The notes beneath the pieces were generated by a model. It ran no database searches. It was not told the origin of the DNA and saw only the letters and a program-made list of their open reading frames with translations. A stretch of 64,000 bases of DNA from Pyrrhosoma nymphula (taxonomy: Eukaryota; Arthropoda; Insecta; Odonata; Coenagrionidae): NCBI GenBank assembly GCA_963573305.1, contig OY754337.1:48497164-48561163 (forward strand), read 5' to 3'. Position 1 is the first letter of the stretch; every line of letters starts with the position of its first letter. The position numbers and the translations under genes were made by a program. This document shows positions 23,205-34,986 of the stretch, piece after piece.

Positions 23205-23755
23205 TAGATACTCTGGAAAATTGCACATCAATGGATAAAGATACCATCCACAGCACGCTATTCTTAAAATAATTAATTAAATAATTTTTTCATATACCAC
23301 GTTTTTTAAACGGACTAAAATTTATAAAATAATTTTCCCTGGGCCCTTCTAAATTTTTGAGGGTGAATTTTTAGTGGATAAGGAGATATTTGTAAGACTT
23401 GAAGAGAAAAACGTGGGGCGCAAGCAACCCATGATAATTAAGGAGGAGTAAAGGGACCAGGAGTCGTTGAGCAAACATCCACAGTTAATACCATTTGCAA
23501 TGCACTGAAATTGGTTGTGAATCCATCCGGATTATCTACTTCTATTATCTATTGCCTGCGCCCCACGTTTTTCTCTTCAAGTCTTACAAATATCTCCATA
23601 GCCACTAAAAATTAACCCTCAAAATTTAGAAGGGGAAAAGGGAAAATTATTTTATACTTTTTAGTCTGTATTAAAAAGGTGGAATACTAAAAAATATTTT
23701 TTTTAAATTAATTATTGTATGCTTTTTAGTCTTATGCCCGGGTGAAATTTTCCAA
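23205..23755. mobile_element. Foldback / MITE-like long inverted repeat
   Basis: Arms of about 165-175 nt (23262-23427 and 23552-23728) are reverse complements with near-perfect inner parts: gagatatttgtaagacttga, gagaaaaacgtggggcgca, and less perfect AT-rich outer parts. The loop is about 125 nt. Outermost flanks share ggaaaatt(g/t)cac. It has no coding capacity and family is unknown. Confidence 0.8.
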
Positions 23756-23850
23756 TCGATTTTATACATCTTGATGAAACTCTGACAGGGGCACATTGGA
23801 AATTCCCGATGTATTTCAGATTCTGTTCAGCTGACAGTGTGTGGAATTGA

Positions 23851-24063
23851 AATAATTAATTAATCGTTGATTAATTAATAGTTATAAAATGTAGCTAAAA
23901 ATGAATTGTCATTCACCTCTGAACTACAGTATGGTTAAAATTACAAGCCTCTACTAGCACATCAGGTAATATGTTAATTAATTAATCAATAAACTGTTAT
24001 AATAGACAGCTAAGATTGCATTGTCATCCACTTCTGAGATATGGTTAAAATTTCAAGTCTCTA
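23851..24063. repeat. Tandem duplication of ~105 bp
   Basis: Two successive diverged units each contain ttaattaat, gttataa, agcta, tgcattgtcat/gaattgtcat and tatggttaaaatt followed by caagtctct/caagcctct. The second is followed by a gacagacagacagac stretch. Confidence 0.7.
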
Positions 24064-24276
24064 GCTGATCGGGAAGTTAGTTTAAACTCGGTTGCAATAT
24101 TCCACCTGGACAGACAGACAGACCTGACGGAAACCGAACTAATAAAAACGTGGTAATAAAAAGAGGTAAATATTTTGTCCGCCGGCATCATTTCACAATA
24201 TCATGATCAAACAATAATATATTGACAATATCATAATCAAATAAAAATCAAATTTAATAATATCAAATATTTTTTT

Positions 24277-24486
24277 GTCGGCCTCGGTGGCGGCGGGGTA
24301 AAGTCCTCGACTACCAAGCCGAAGGTCGCGGGTTCGAGTCCCTCCTGGGTAGGTTTTTCCCATCCAGGGCATGGGTGGTAGTGAATGACTGTAATTAATT
24401 GTTAACACACCCGATGTAAAGGCCCAATGAGTAGATAACACACCCTGTTTTCGGGGGTGTTGTCAAATAAATAAAAAAAATTAAAA
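24277..24486 (+). mobile_element. tRNA-derived SINE
   Basis: The head has a Pol III A box-like element (tggcggcggggtaaag, 24288-24303) and a perfect B box GGTTCGAGTCC at 24331-24341 in the usual spacing. It is followed by a non-tRNA body with palindromes (cacaccctgttttcgggggtgt) and an A-rich tail ending about 24486. The head does not fold into a full tRNA cloverleaf with acceptor stem, so it is a SINE rather than a tRNA gene. It would be copied by a LINE's machinery. Confidence 0.8.
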
Positions 24487-25230
24487 TACCATAGTTGAAT
24501 GCACTGCAAGTCATTAAGTCTCGTTCGTTCATACATCAAATCGTCCATTTACCCATCAAAGTAGAGCTTGCGTCTGATTTTCAGCTGCATACGGTTACTG
24601 GAAAAAATTGAGTCAACCCTTTTATTCCTTTCTGTATCAGTCTCAGTAAGCTTATCAAATAATTTTATTAGCGGTCAACATGCTTTTTGCTTATAACTCG
24701 TATTGCATGGCGTCGCATTGGAGGTAGTATTCACATGCAACAACGCTGCAGTAATTTTTTTTTCCAGTATAGCTTGACCTACTTTCAGCTTTAAGGCCAA
24801 ATCTTAAGAGCCAAAAATATTCAATGAAGACTATTCACCCAATGATGCTTACTCGTTCTTGGTGAGTCAGTGGCTGCGAGAAAAAAGGTATTTGAGTTAA
24901 TCACTATGATGGAATTTTTAAGACCCATCCTGACCTACTTTTTACTTTTTAGACCGAATGTTTAATAGCAGATTAAATAGATTACAATTTAAAAAAACTA
25001 AGGAATGATAAGTTTGAGAAAAGAAAAGAGAAATGCTTTTGTTATATTTTTTCCCTGGACCATCCAGAGCTAGTTTTAAGACATAATGCTCTGTACCCAA
25101 AACTGTTCTGTATGGTGGAGATTTTTCGGGTTTTTCTCCACCCTCGGGCAAATAACGGGCCATGGTCATCCCCACCGCGTGATCAGCAACGATCACGCCT
25201 ATACTCAGCGAACTTTCCCTAACCCTGGAA
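24487..25230. other. No recognisable feature
   Basis: AT-rich, no protein similarity. A palindrome (gtgatcagcaacgatcac) lies near 25180. Confidence 0.5.
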
Positions 25231-25615
25231 GCAGGGATGTGATTCGAAAAGGGACATAACATCTAGCGCCAGACCTGGGAGGCACGAAACTATCCATTAT
25301 GGTGAAGTGCCGGACCTGTGAGGCACCCGGACTCTTGAGTCCGAGCCTCGGCGTCGAAGGGAACCCAACCCTTCACCGCGGGTAGTTTATGGCACCAACT
25401 GAACAGTCACACTATAGTTTATAACTTCTAAAAGTTAAACACAAATAGCAAAATTATGCTCGTCTTTGAGTTGCGCTAGTCACGCTAGTGAAAATGGGTT
25501 TTTCATCGCAGTTATACGATATATATTAATAATTTTACGTCCTTTGGTTTATTAAACTGGATTCTTTTATTAAACGGCACTAAACGTAAAGTTCCTTTTC
25601 GGATCACATCCCTGC
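25231..25615. mobile_element. MITE candidate, 385 bp, ~24-bp terminal inverted repeats
   Basis: Ends gcagggatgtgattcgaaaa (25231-25250) and its complement at 25596-25615 differ at about one position; weaker similarity extends to about 40 bp. Inside are two gcc(a/g)gacctg.gaggca units near 25265-25325. Possible imperfect 6-bp target duplication ctggaa/ctgaaa. No coding capacity. Confidence 0.65.
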
Positions 25616-26415
25616 CTGAAAGAGGCAATCAGCCTAAAACAGTGGCCAAGTCAAGTTTTATTAAATTGTTACTTGTTAAAATGTATACGCTCAACTTGGC
25701 AATAAACATATTTGACCAACTTGTACCCAAAATATGAAATGACGATCCATCACCCATTGACGCTCGCCCCGTTCGATGACCGCCGAGTTCGGATGGCTGC
25801 AGGGAAGAGAGGTGGGCAGGCGCAGTGCAAGGGATGGAGGGGGGGGGATGAAGTGGAGCGGGGCATACACCCGGTAGGATGCGACTACCCCCTTACCATC
25901 CATCCCTTCTTCCACCCGTCCATTCAATCGATGTGAGGATGGCGCGTTCACTCGAGAACCAAAGCGACCGACCACGCGTATCTATGCCGAGTCTCACTCA
26001 CACACCACCACCCGAGCGCCCGTCACTTTCACTTGTACCGCTTATTGTTCAACCGCCCTCTCCCTTTCCGATTCATATAGCATTGGAACTTTTAAACCTT
26101 TTAACTTTTGGTGGTTCCATTGTGAAAGTACTTAAGGTGGTTCCGGCGTAAAAGGACATAATTGTCATTTCATTCATATTCTGAATGATAATAACATCAT
26201 ATATATATATATGTACGAGTTCGTGGAAAATCACACACGCGATAATTTAAATAAACTTTGCCACAGGTGGGGCGGAATTAAATATAGAAACACAAAAAAG
26301 AAGAACACTCACAATATACGTTCTGATATTTCGGCAGCCGAGAAGCTGCCTTTCTCACAGAAGGAAGGATACAGAATCAGATCAGGAGTCAGAATCAGAT
26401 TGACAAAAAACATGG
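25616..26415. other. No gene; short TA repeat
   Basis: A (TA)n run lies at 26199-26213. The frames near 25690-26150 are uncharacterised and look compositional. Confidence 0.45.
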
Positions 26416-26842
26416 TTTTATTAAAAAATGTACTAAAAAGTAGTAATCAATTTTTAAGCTGTCACAACTGATCTACAACAGGCAGAACTTGATCATTTGT
26501 GACTAAAAATAAAACCATGGGGGCGCAACCAACAAATGTGACACAAAATATTTTACCATCACTATATAGGTAACGTGGGTAATATAGGTAACGTGGGTGT
26601 GTTTAGTATTCCAAGTTGTTCATGAACGCGAATTTCCGACAAGCGAAGCTAACCTCAATATGTACAGTAATTTGTTGAAAATTCTCAATAATCAAGAGTT
26701 GTGATAAGGACATGAGTGTTTCCGGTGAAAAGTCTTTTGCATCACAGATTTTTTTAGTCACAAATAATCACGTTCTGCTTGTTGTAGATCAGTGCGACAA
26801 TTTCAAAATAAATTACAACTTTTTTGTACTTTTTTAATAAAA
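26416..26842. mobile_element. MITE-like inverted repeat, ~95-nt arms
   Basis: Left arm 26416-26509 and right arm 26749-26842 are reverse complements with mismatches; conserved words are ctgatctacaaca, gcagaac, tttgtgactaaaaa and ttttattaaaaaa. The loop contains the duplicated word ataggtaacgtgggt (26565-26600). No transposase. Confidence 0.78.
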
Positions 26843-27545
26843 TCACGTTTTTCAAAAGTTTTAGTAAATTATTTTATTGCTTTTTTTTAAATAATGCATC
26901 AATTTTTCATTCAATAATTGTCGTTATTCTATGGATAATTTATTTTAAAGTCTACAGAGAAAATTGGGATAAAAAGAATGGAACGTTTTTGTGTTTAATA
27001 ATTGGTTAAATTTTGAGTTAATTATTTAAATCGATAAAATATTTTATTGTCATTACATTTCATTGTAATATCGTATTATCATCGAAGATTGCGCCAAATT
27101 TGAATGAAATCTGATGGGTGTAAGTGGGTGAAATTTCGATTGGCAGATTCCATCCAAACAGACAGACTCATATTAAATAAAACCATGTAAAAACAAGTCT
27201 GTGAATTCACGTGGTTGAAAAATAACTTTAAGGGTGTGTTTACACAGGCAAGTTACTTCTGCACGAGCTTGCGGAGGATTTTGTGCTGGCGAAATGTTTT
27301 TCACGAATTAGTTCAGAGCTACATCAGCTACTGTTTACACTGGAAAAAATACGCTTCTGCAAGTGACTTGACGAAACTTTTAAAAGTTCTGCAAGCGGTC
27401 TTTCAGAACTTTTAAATGTTTCCTGCAACTTGCGTAGAAAGTCGCTTGCTGCAAATAACCTGTGCAATAATGGGTGGGTGGAAATAGGGAAATTTTTATG
27501 CCCAGCTGTTCCGTTCTTAGGAAGATGCTCCGATGAAAAAGTGAT
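26843..27545. other. No recognisable feature
   Basis: It contains a gattccatccaaacagacagac stretch near 27145 that loosely resembles the flank at 24100-24130. A cytosine-poor segment 27237-27480 has no match I recognise. Confidence 0.4.
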
Positions 27546-28010
27546 AATTTGGAACCCTTCGCACAATGATTTAATTTGCAAATTAAATGACATACAAATG
27601 AAAGCTACTCGATCTGTCCAAAACGACTACTAGAGAACAGATGATAGAAGGAATATGTTGGGGACAGTTAGAGACTCAAGAGGCTACACGATAGGTTTAG
27701 ATTACTTGAAAAATTCAGAACAGGCGAGTTTTAGAAATGACAATCCCTCGCGCTATATCTCTAGAACTTAAAGAAGCAACAAAATAAGAGAGATACACTG
27801 CCGAATGATAGGTACATGTGTTCCATATTTCCACACACCACTAGTGATTAAAATAATACAGAACGTAACACTAAAGCACTCCGTTCACATACCCCCCCTT
27901 TCACCTTTGTCCTCTCACCCTTCCTATTCCCTACTCCTTACCATTTCATAGCTAGAGCCCTAACATCCCTTGTCACTCGCCCCTGTGACGGCTCGCAGGG
28001 CATTATTTTG
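27546..28010 (+). pseudogene. CR1-like LINE 3' fragment with tail
   Basis: The frame encodes IWNPSHNDLICKLNDIQMKA followed by RSVQND, which corresponds to the WDPVQKDL...NKIQMKAAR block near the C terminus of CR1-B. A frameshifted NKIREIHCRM follows near 27780. It ends with the CR1-type tail (cactcgcccctgtgacgg, gctcgcagggcatt) at 27972-28003. Confidence 0.78.
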
Positions 28011-29162
28011 ATATGGACAGGGCATCTCTCTTATTTTGTCACTTAATATGCCAGCTCTGGAGATGTAGAAGCCTGATAAAGGTTAACTGCCGCTAGATCA
28101 ATGTGATATGCACAAGCAACTTGGTGCGCAGTCACGCAATTGTTCTATGGAGCTCGGGGTTGAATGGAATTTCATGTGCAATGTCGAACGGATGGATACC
28201 TATCCGATCGTCAATTATTGTGATCTTCCACCTGGGACGTCTTAATTGTGAAGGACTACTTAACGCCAGTTCATGTATACATGGCCATCTTCCGATATCG
28301 CCGGAGAAGACTCTGTCCTGCATTGACAAGGGTACCGTGTGACCAGGCAATGCCGCTATTCTCTCATCAATACATAAGTATCCCTGAAATGGGTGAATTT
28401 TATCTTCATTAAACTCAACGAGACCCTGGTTCCACTAGCATGCTCTGATGCGGATATGAAAATCAAAAGGATGAAATACGCTATGGTATATCACTTGACT
28501 CTCCCTGTCAAGTCAAATGATTTTTGCACGGCGAGTTTCATCCCTTTGGTGTTTAACTGCACGTTTTGGCAGCCGCAAACAAGCACTTGACACTGAAGGT
28601 TGTCTCACGGCGAGAGAAAAGAGCAGAAAGGAAGAAGAACGGACCAAGAGACGGACCCCCTCCCCAAAAAAAGCAAAGAAGGAAGAGGTTACCCGGGAAG
28701 CCGCCATGAATGGATGTATGAATGAGTTCTACCTTGAATGGGATTCCTTGCGCAAAACGAACTGATTTTCTGGGTCAAGCGGGCGTGCCAACTCCGCGGC
28801 GTTTCACTCCGGCAAAAAGGGAGGGGTTAGTAAGAGGGAGGAAGGGAAGGACCTGGACCAAACCGAAAGTGTGCCAGTGGTGACTGTGTGTGTTTATGAG
28901 AGGGAGTGAGAGTCTGTTTGATACGGACGACGACGATCGATACGACCACATCCAACAAATTAACCCATTCCACACCCACCATCCTCTTTACATCCCAGCC
29001 CTTTCGACCTGTGTACGGCGAGCTGCTGGGGATGCAACGGGATGAACGGCGATCATCGAAGGGAAAACGAGATAATGAAACGGTAGATAGGCAAATGAAA
29101 AATGGAGAAGGGGACGCCCTCCAGGGTAACTTTCATGAAAAATTTATATTTACTGGTGACTA
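28011..29162. other. No gene recognised
   Basis: Overlapping short frames near 28100-28980 lack domains. The purine-rich stretch 28600-28700 gives a lysine/glutamate-rich frame that is compositional. Confidence 0.45.
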
Positions 29163-29567
29163 AATGACGGATGGCAAGTTTTTGCGGTAAAAGTAGGATG
29201 GATAGCTCTCTGCATTTTCGGGTTCTCCATCCACGTTCGTAGACTTCGGCTGACAACGGTTTCGATAGCCAGCCTGCTATTGTCTTCAGGTCGAAGGTGA
29301 TAGAAGCTGTTTTGGCCGACTTATATGGGACTGGTCGTCCTAGTGCTGTGCTGCGATTGGTCAGAGCGGATGATCCTTTTCCATGAGCTGCTGAGGGGAT
29401 AGACACTGCTTATGTTGAAATTCTTCGGGAATTTACTGATCTCTATTGCTTCCTTGATTTGTTTAGGATAATAGCGGCCTTATTTGACTAGTTGTTTTGC
29501 CTCGTCAAAATTAATTGAGTGTCTCGGCTCGCACCAGGCATGTTCCTCTTCCTTGAGGGTTCCTGCC
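29163..29567 (-). pseudogene. Penelope-like element 3' end: C-terminal coding relic plus hammerhead-like region
   Basis: On the minus strand the frame reads EEEHAWCEPRHSINFDEAKQ, a stop, then YYPKQIKEAIEISKFPKNFN and VYPLSSSWKRI. This is the conserved segment after the GIY-YIG nuclease in Penelope-like proteins (H..., R..KEAIEI...NFN..., LS..W). The non-coding part beyond contains CTGAAGA, a stem and GAAAC at 29289-29259. Related sequence lies in the opposite orientation at 31660-31800. Confidence 0.78.
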
Positions 29568-29569
29568 CT

Positions 29570-31657
29570 CGAACGAATCCTATAAAGTGTTACAATTGTG
29601 GAAAAGAACACGAAGCATACTCCACTGAATGTGAACTATACCACAGTGAAATTCAGAGAATCACGGAGTTTCGGGAAATGAAGCGAAAGAAAACAAAAGA
29701 AAAACGAGAGAAAGAAAAAGAAAAGATCAACAACGAACAAGTGCCTAAAAAAACGGTGCAAGTTCGAAAAAGGCGGCAAATTTCCCAAGTGAAAACACCT
29801 GGGAAAAAAGGAAGATCGACTATGAACGCAGAAATCAGCCAATAAGTGCGGGAAATCACGCAACCGATGCTGAGTCAAGTCATAGTCAGTTGAATGACGC
29901 GAAACAGGGAGCAACCCAAAGTCGATCGATAAACACCAGCAAGGCAGTGTTAGACTCACGGTCACGCAACACACTCCTAGAACAAACACGTACCGAAATC
30001 GAGGGGGAAGGGAGGCCGACCCAAAACCACTCGTCAGGTGCAAACGACATAAAAACCCTCCTAGAAGCTGTAACAAACCTGTCAAACATGCTCATGAAGC
30101 AAATAGTCACGACACAAAGTATGATGCACCAAATAACAGACATATTGAAATCACTTATGAACAATGATGGCCCCTAAACATAAAAAGAATGTACTGGTCA
30201 TTTCCTTATGGAATGCACCGGGAAACATTATAAGTAACACAGAAGAGCTCAATTACTTTCTCAATAAACATAAAGCCGATGTCTTCCTGGTGTCTACACA
30301 TCTAAAGAAAGAAAATAACTGGGCCATCGCGGGATATGAGATATTCCGGAAAGAAAGATCCACTAGCAGGGGAAAAACTGCAGGGGGCGTCGCAATCATT
30401 ACACGGGAAATCATGATGGTCCATGTTCTACCAGAAATTTAGAGAAATATCTTAGAAGTAATCGGTGCCCATATAAAAACAGAGATATGTGACATTAAGA
30501 TATTTCCGTGTTACCTTCCGCCGAGCAAAAGCATTGACGAAGGGATATTTGATAAACTTTTATCAAATGACGAACCAACCATAATAGGAGGGGATTTTAA
30601 TTGTAAGCACCCCCATTGGAACTGCCCAATTACGAATGTGAATGGCAAGAAACTTTTCCAGTAGGCCAGCAATAAAAATCATGACATTGTCGCCCCGATA
30701 GAACCAACAAAGGATAAGGGGAAATAGTATAATTGACTTTGCTCTCACGCACAATATCTACCGCATAATATCTATGTTTTCAATGAATTGACAAGTGACC
30801 ACTTCCCGGTCCTGGCGTACATCGGAGCAGCACCAATTCTAATCCCGGAACAGCCGAAAAAGTACTGTTACGGGTTAGCTGACTGGGAATTATTTGAGAA
30901 AATGGTTACGTCCAAATTAAACTCAAAATCTACCGAAAAGATTGACAAACTCGCGAGCAATATTACGAAGGGTCTAAAAACAGGAATGGACCAGGGCATA
31001 CCAATTAAAAAGCGAAGGCCAGCTGAATATCTTAAACTAAACGACGAAATTAAATCAATGATTAAAAGAAGGAATTATATTAGGCGTAAATATCAACAAA
31101 TAGGGACGAGGAGCCTAAAGAATGAGCTCCAGGATTTAAATCGGGGCATCAAAACAGAATAAAAAAAGGCCAGAATCAGCAAATGGGAGTCACAAATCAC
31201 CGAATTGAAAATTGAAGGTCGCTTGGTCGCTCTGGAAGGTGGCTAACAGAATGAGGCAGATCCCACAGCAAGACCCAATAATGGATACGGGCAGCAGTAT
31301 TTTGATCAAACCTATTGACAAAGCCAAACACATGGCCGAAGCGCTTGAATAAACCTTCGCTCCGGGAAAACCTGGACTAAAAACTCCCGTACCAAACCTT
31401 AATAGAGCAAGGTGGAGGGAAGACATGAAGAAGGAACAGATACCTAATATTAAGACTAAAGATCTAGAGGAGATCCTGAAAAAACTCCCGAAAAGAAAAG
31501 CGACAGGCGAATACAGACTTTCTAACGAAGTAATCTGTAATATGGCTGAGCTAGCAAAATTAGAGGTTGTCAAATTAGCAGGAAACAGCTCTACTCAGGA
31601 ACGGCTACAAGAATACTATGGTCCTAAAAAGGACCGCGAAGTTGTAGAAGAAATTTA
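29570..31657 (+). pseudogene. Jockey-like LINE: ORF1 zinc knuckle/coiled region and ORF2 endonuclease, truncated in early RT
   Basis: ORF1 remains: a retroviral-type knuckle KCYNCGKEHEAYSTEC (29585-29632), then a Lys/Glu/Arg-rich stretch, and in another frame a C-terminal part ending LMNNDGP at 30174. ORF2 overlaps it, starting near 30164: VLVISLWNAPGNI, FLVSTHLKKENNW, TAGGVAIITRE, a stop at 30440, then TIIGGDFNCKHPHWNC (30580-30622), ALTHNIY and ELTSDHFPVLAYIG (30785-30820). These are the endonuclease GDFN and SDHFP landmarks. A basic linker leads to LEEILKKLPKRKATGEYRLS (31465-31520), the start of RT. The RT palm is absent. Multiple stops and frameshifts. Overlapping ORFs and a CCHC knuckle are typical of the Jockey clade; the assignment is by pattern. 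Confidence 0.82.
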
Positions 31658-31659
31658 AT

Positions 31660-31800
31660 GGCAATTTTTTGGCAAGAGGTTGGTGGCAATGGCAATAAAC
31701 CTTGCTTCTTTCACCTTCGACCTGAAGACGATAGTAGGATGGCTATCGAAACCGTTGTCAGCCAAAGTCAACGAATACCGATGGAGAACCCAAACATGCA
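31660..31800 (+). repeat. Penelope-derived segment, inverted relative to 29163-29320
   Basis: The + strand sequence ttcgacctgaagacgatag, ggctatcgaaaccgttgtca and gagaacccaaacatgcagag is the reverse-complement relative of 29200-29310. It holds CTGAAGA, a 5-bp gatag/ctatc stem and GAAAC at 31722-31752. Confidence 0.82.
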
Positions 31801-31834
31801 GAGAGCTAATGAATGGGCAACCCCGCGAAAACCT

Positions 31835-32175
31835 ACGCAAGAATAGGATGGATAGGTTTAGGAATGAGCGGGTGATAAAAGAATGTGGAATGGATGCTCC
31901 GGTAATGGACGTATTTCCAAAAAAAGTGTTTTTTGTTGGTTTGACCATGCTGAGGCAATGAATGAGAGTCGAATAACCTAACTAAAAATAATATATATGG
32001 TTGTGGAGTGAATGGCGGGAGAGGAAGGAGTATACCGAGAAAATCATAGGTGGATATAGTGGAAGATGAGACTCTTGAGAGGCGGAATATTACGAATTTT
32101 AAGAATGAGAGAGCAAATACGAAGCAATTCATGTATGTGGCAGTAGCAAAGGAGACTTGCAAGGATAGGGTGATA
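31835..32175 (+). pseudogene. LINE ORF2 C-terminal relic
   Basis: The frame encodes MDRFRNERVIKECGMDAPVM and FPKKVFFVGLTMLRQ, matching the NEEVLRECG...LRWFGHV.RM block of CFDP2-like/RTE-type LINEs. A broken tail at 32035-32150 aligns with 11980-12090 at DNA level. Confidence 0.65.
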
Positions 32176-34579
32176 TGGGGAAAATGATTAAAATCGAAAC
32201 CAGTTTTCTAGGTGTAACGCCGGGAATCAAGATCTTTTGACAATGGCTACCCCGAAAAGGCACGGCGTTAAGGGTATGTATATATCTACGCTCTAAATGG
32301 CAGAGTAGGTGGTTGGAACCAAGGAGGTTAGAAAAGAAATGGAGGCGACATACCACTTGATTCTTGAAGCCAATTCCGCCATTGCAGTCGGCACAGTTTA
32401 GACCTTCCTTTGGATTACGTGTCCGGCGGTCGCGTTCGATTTTCATCAAATCTAAGTTAAAAACCACAGACAAGGTGATGTTTTGTTACTGGTTTGGCCA
32501 CACCTACTCGGCACAAAATCCTTCGCAAGCACCCCTATTCTTGCTTCACTTTCGCCCATGAGCGTTCACGGTCATGCCTCCTCCATTTCATTTTAACCTC
32601 ATTGGTTGGAATAAGGTAATGAGGGGCGAAGGGATAATGAAGGTCATGATTGACGAAACGACGTTGGATGATCGGGGAAGAGAAAGAAAGAGACTAGGTG
32701 ATATGGACGGGATTAAGAGGGGTAGGGCGAACGTTGACAAAATGAAAGAAATGGAATAAGGGCATCGAGGCCTACGACTGTAAAAATACGGAGGATTATT
32801 TTTCTCTTGCGGTTTAAACGTACCGTAACCGGTAGATTACCCTAATGATAATGGGATAAGCGATATATACCGAAGATAAAATGAGATAAAGAGAGGAGAG
32901 GGACGAATTTAAAATGGATAAGGTGATGTTCAGGATAACAGGCATTACAAAATTCATATTTAATGCTGACTTAATGGCAGAGTAAGGTGGTTGGAAAAAT
33001 GTAATAATCCTGAAGGCCGTGATAGAGAGAAGTTGTTGGTTGAGTTGGGAAGGGGAAGAAAAATAATGGGATTTATGAACGGAATGAAGAGAGGCTGGAC
33101 GTTGAGATGAAGTAAGAAACCACCTAGGGGGAAAGGGGCTCGCGCCTGAGAAAGTCTAGAGGGTTTTTACTCTCTTCCATTCAAAACTACCTTAAGCGGT
33201 AAATTGCTCTAATGATAAGGGGATAAACAGTTTCTATAGAAGGGAAAATGTTACCTTGAGAATGAGGCATATGGTTTGAAATAGATTGGAATATAAAACC
33301 TAATTGTAAGTAGAATAGTACCATGTTATTTATTTTCACCACGCTTAACGTAGAAAAATTCCACAAAGCGTCGCGTGCCCCCATTAGTTCAACCACGAAA
33401 ACTATTCACTGGTGAATCTAGTTACTCTCCTTAAAGTAATGACTGTTGCTCACGATGTCTGAAAATGCTCGAAAAACTTTTACTTACACTTAAGAGCAGT
33501 CACCTCAGCAGTGCTATGTTACTGTCCCGTTCGTATCTCGCTAAGTAAATTTTTCTCCCTCTGTATCCTGACTGCAATGCATTTCAATAGGTGACCGAAA
33601 CAGCATACGCGAGATGAAATATGCTACCTATTTCTGAGGGCAAAGCTTAATAAAAAAAACCGTTGGCTGAAGCAAATTAAAAATATTCGTGAAGTTTATT
33701 ACGTAATGTGGCCTTTAAGTTATCACAGAAATAGTAAATAATGCATTAAAAAACTAATATTTCACATTGCATATGCAAAATTCAATGAATATATCACATA
33801 TTAGCTTTCGGAAATTTAGGTAAGTCAGTGAAGGGGCTGACCTAGTTCAAATAAACGGAGTTATTTGGGTCACTCCCGCTCTCAGCGTTTTCCGTCCGAA
33901 TGCTCCTCTTGTGTGTTAAATGCGAAGGTTACCGATTTAAAAACCACTCTTAAAATGATACTTCTTAGCTGTAAGCCCAATACTCCATGCTCCACTTCTT
34001 CTCCCTTAATTCTCTTCTTTCCAACCTATATACTCCATTCTATTAACTTTCCCGTAAGTTTCTTTTGAAGACATCCAAATGAGACAATAGGGCGTTCCAA
34101 ATTTAGTTGATAATATGGGTTCTTCGTTCGTCTCCAGTGTAAATCTTCATGAGGTAGGAGATATGATGTTGCCAATAGCAGCAGGAAAATTAATATTGCG
34201 CTATAGGCAGTATAGTAGCTGAATATCTTGGAGTCTTCCAATTTGCAAATATTATTCCCAATAGTGATATACTATAGATTAGCCTGGCGTTGGAAATTCT
34301 CGCGTATGTTTTCCAGAAGTGAGCACACATAACACAAGTTTGGCAACAGCGTTCTCCATTAGATTCATACCGTCCACTACATGTGGAACGCTCCATAGTT
34401 GACATGTTTTGAAAAAATTCTCTCTCAAACATTACGGAGAATACTGAGTATATTAGAATATTACAACAAGCTGTTAATATCCCCTATGTCAATTTAATTT
34501 AATTTTGCAAAGCTCTGGAAATGTTTACCGAAATAGCGTAGAGGCAATCCCTAATAAGGCCAATCAATCGATTTTATTT
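32176..34579. other. No gene; faint internal repeats
   Basis: Two diverged copies of a segment around ccctaatgataatgggataa (32838) and gctctaatgataaggggata (33210) exist, and atggcagagta.ggtggttgg recurs at 32298 and 32974. No coding similarity was recognised. Confidence 0.45.
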
Positions 34580-34932
34580 TCTCGTAGTTTTGAGAAGATT
34601 GCGTGAAAGTGTCAGAGGGAAGAGACTAGCAGCGGTGAATGGATGTTACTCCACGACAATGCTCCTGCTCGCTCATCCCACGGTATCCGCGAGTTTTGCA
34701 TTAAAAAAATGAGATGGCAGTTCTTCTTTAGCTTCCGCACTCACCTCACTTGGCCCCTGCCAACTTTTTTCAATTTCATTGAATTAATGATTCCAGAAAT
34801 GGAAGCCCCGTTAGGAGAAATGTTTGGCTAGAAATGAGCAGTAATTTGAAGGGGATCCTGATTAATAATTTGTAATGACATTTATTTAATTTACAAAAAT
34901 ATTAACCTTGGAGCCTTTTGACAGACCTCGTA
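34580..34932 (+). pseudogene. Mariner-type transposase 3' relic with right terminal repeat
   Basis: LVVLRRLRESVRGKRLAAVN (34587-34640) is followed after a frameshift by WMLLHDNAPARSSHGIREF (from 34640), the HDNA box carrying the second catalytic Asp of mariner. The downstream SPDLAPCDFFLF motif is degraded to HLTWPLPTFFNFIEL, losing the third Asp. The end at 34911-34932, on the minus strand acgaggtctgtcaaaagg, looks like a mariner terminal repeat. No left end was found, so the copy is 5' truncated. Confidence 0.75.
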
Positions 34933-34986
34933 CACCAGTCTGCAGGTAACCTGAACCCATGCAAATTATGTCACCGTGGCAAAATA

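Noticed and set aside
24277..24350. tRNA gene
   Set aside because: The B box is perfect but the acceptor stem does not pair, and a SINE body with an A-rich tail follows.
29636..30085. 149-codon minus-strand frame rich in Phe/Leu
   Set aside because: Antisense of the Lys/Glu-rich ORF1 of the Jockey-like LINE.
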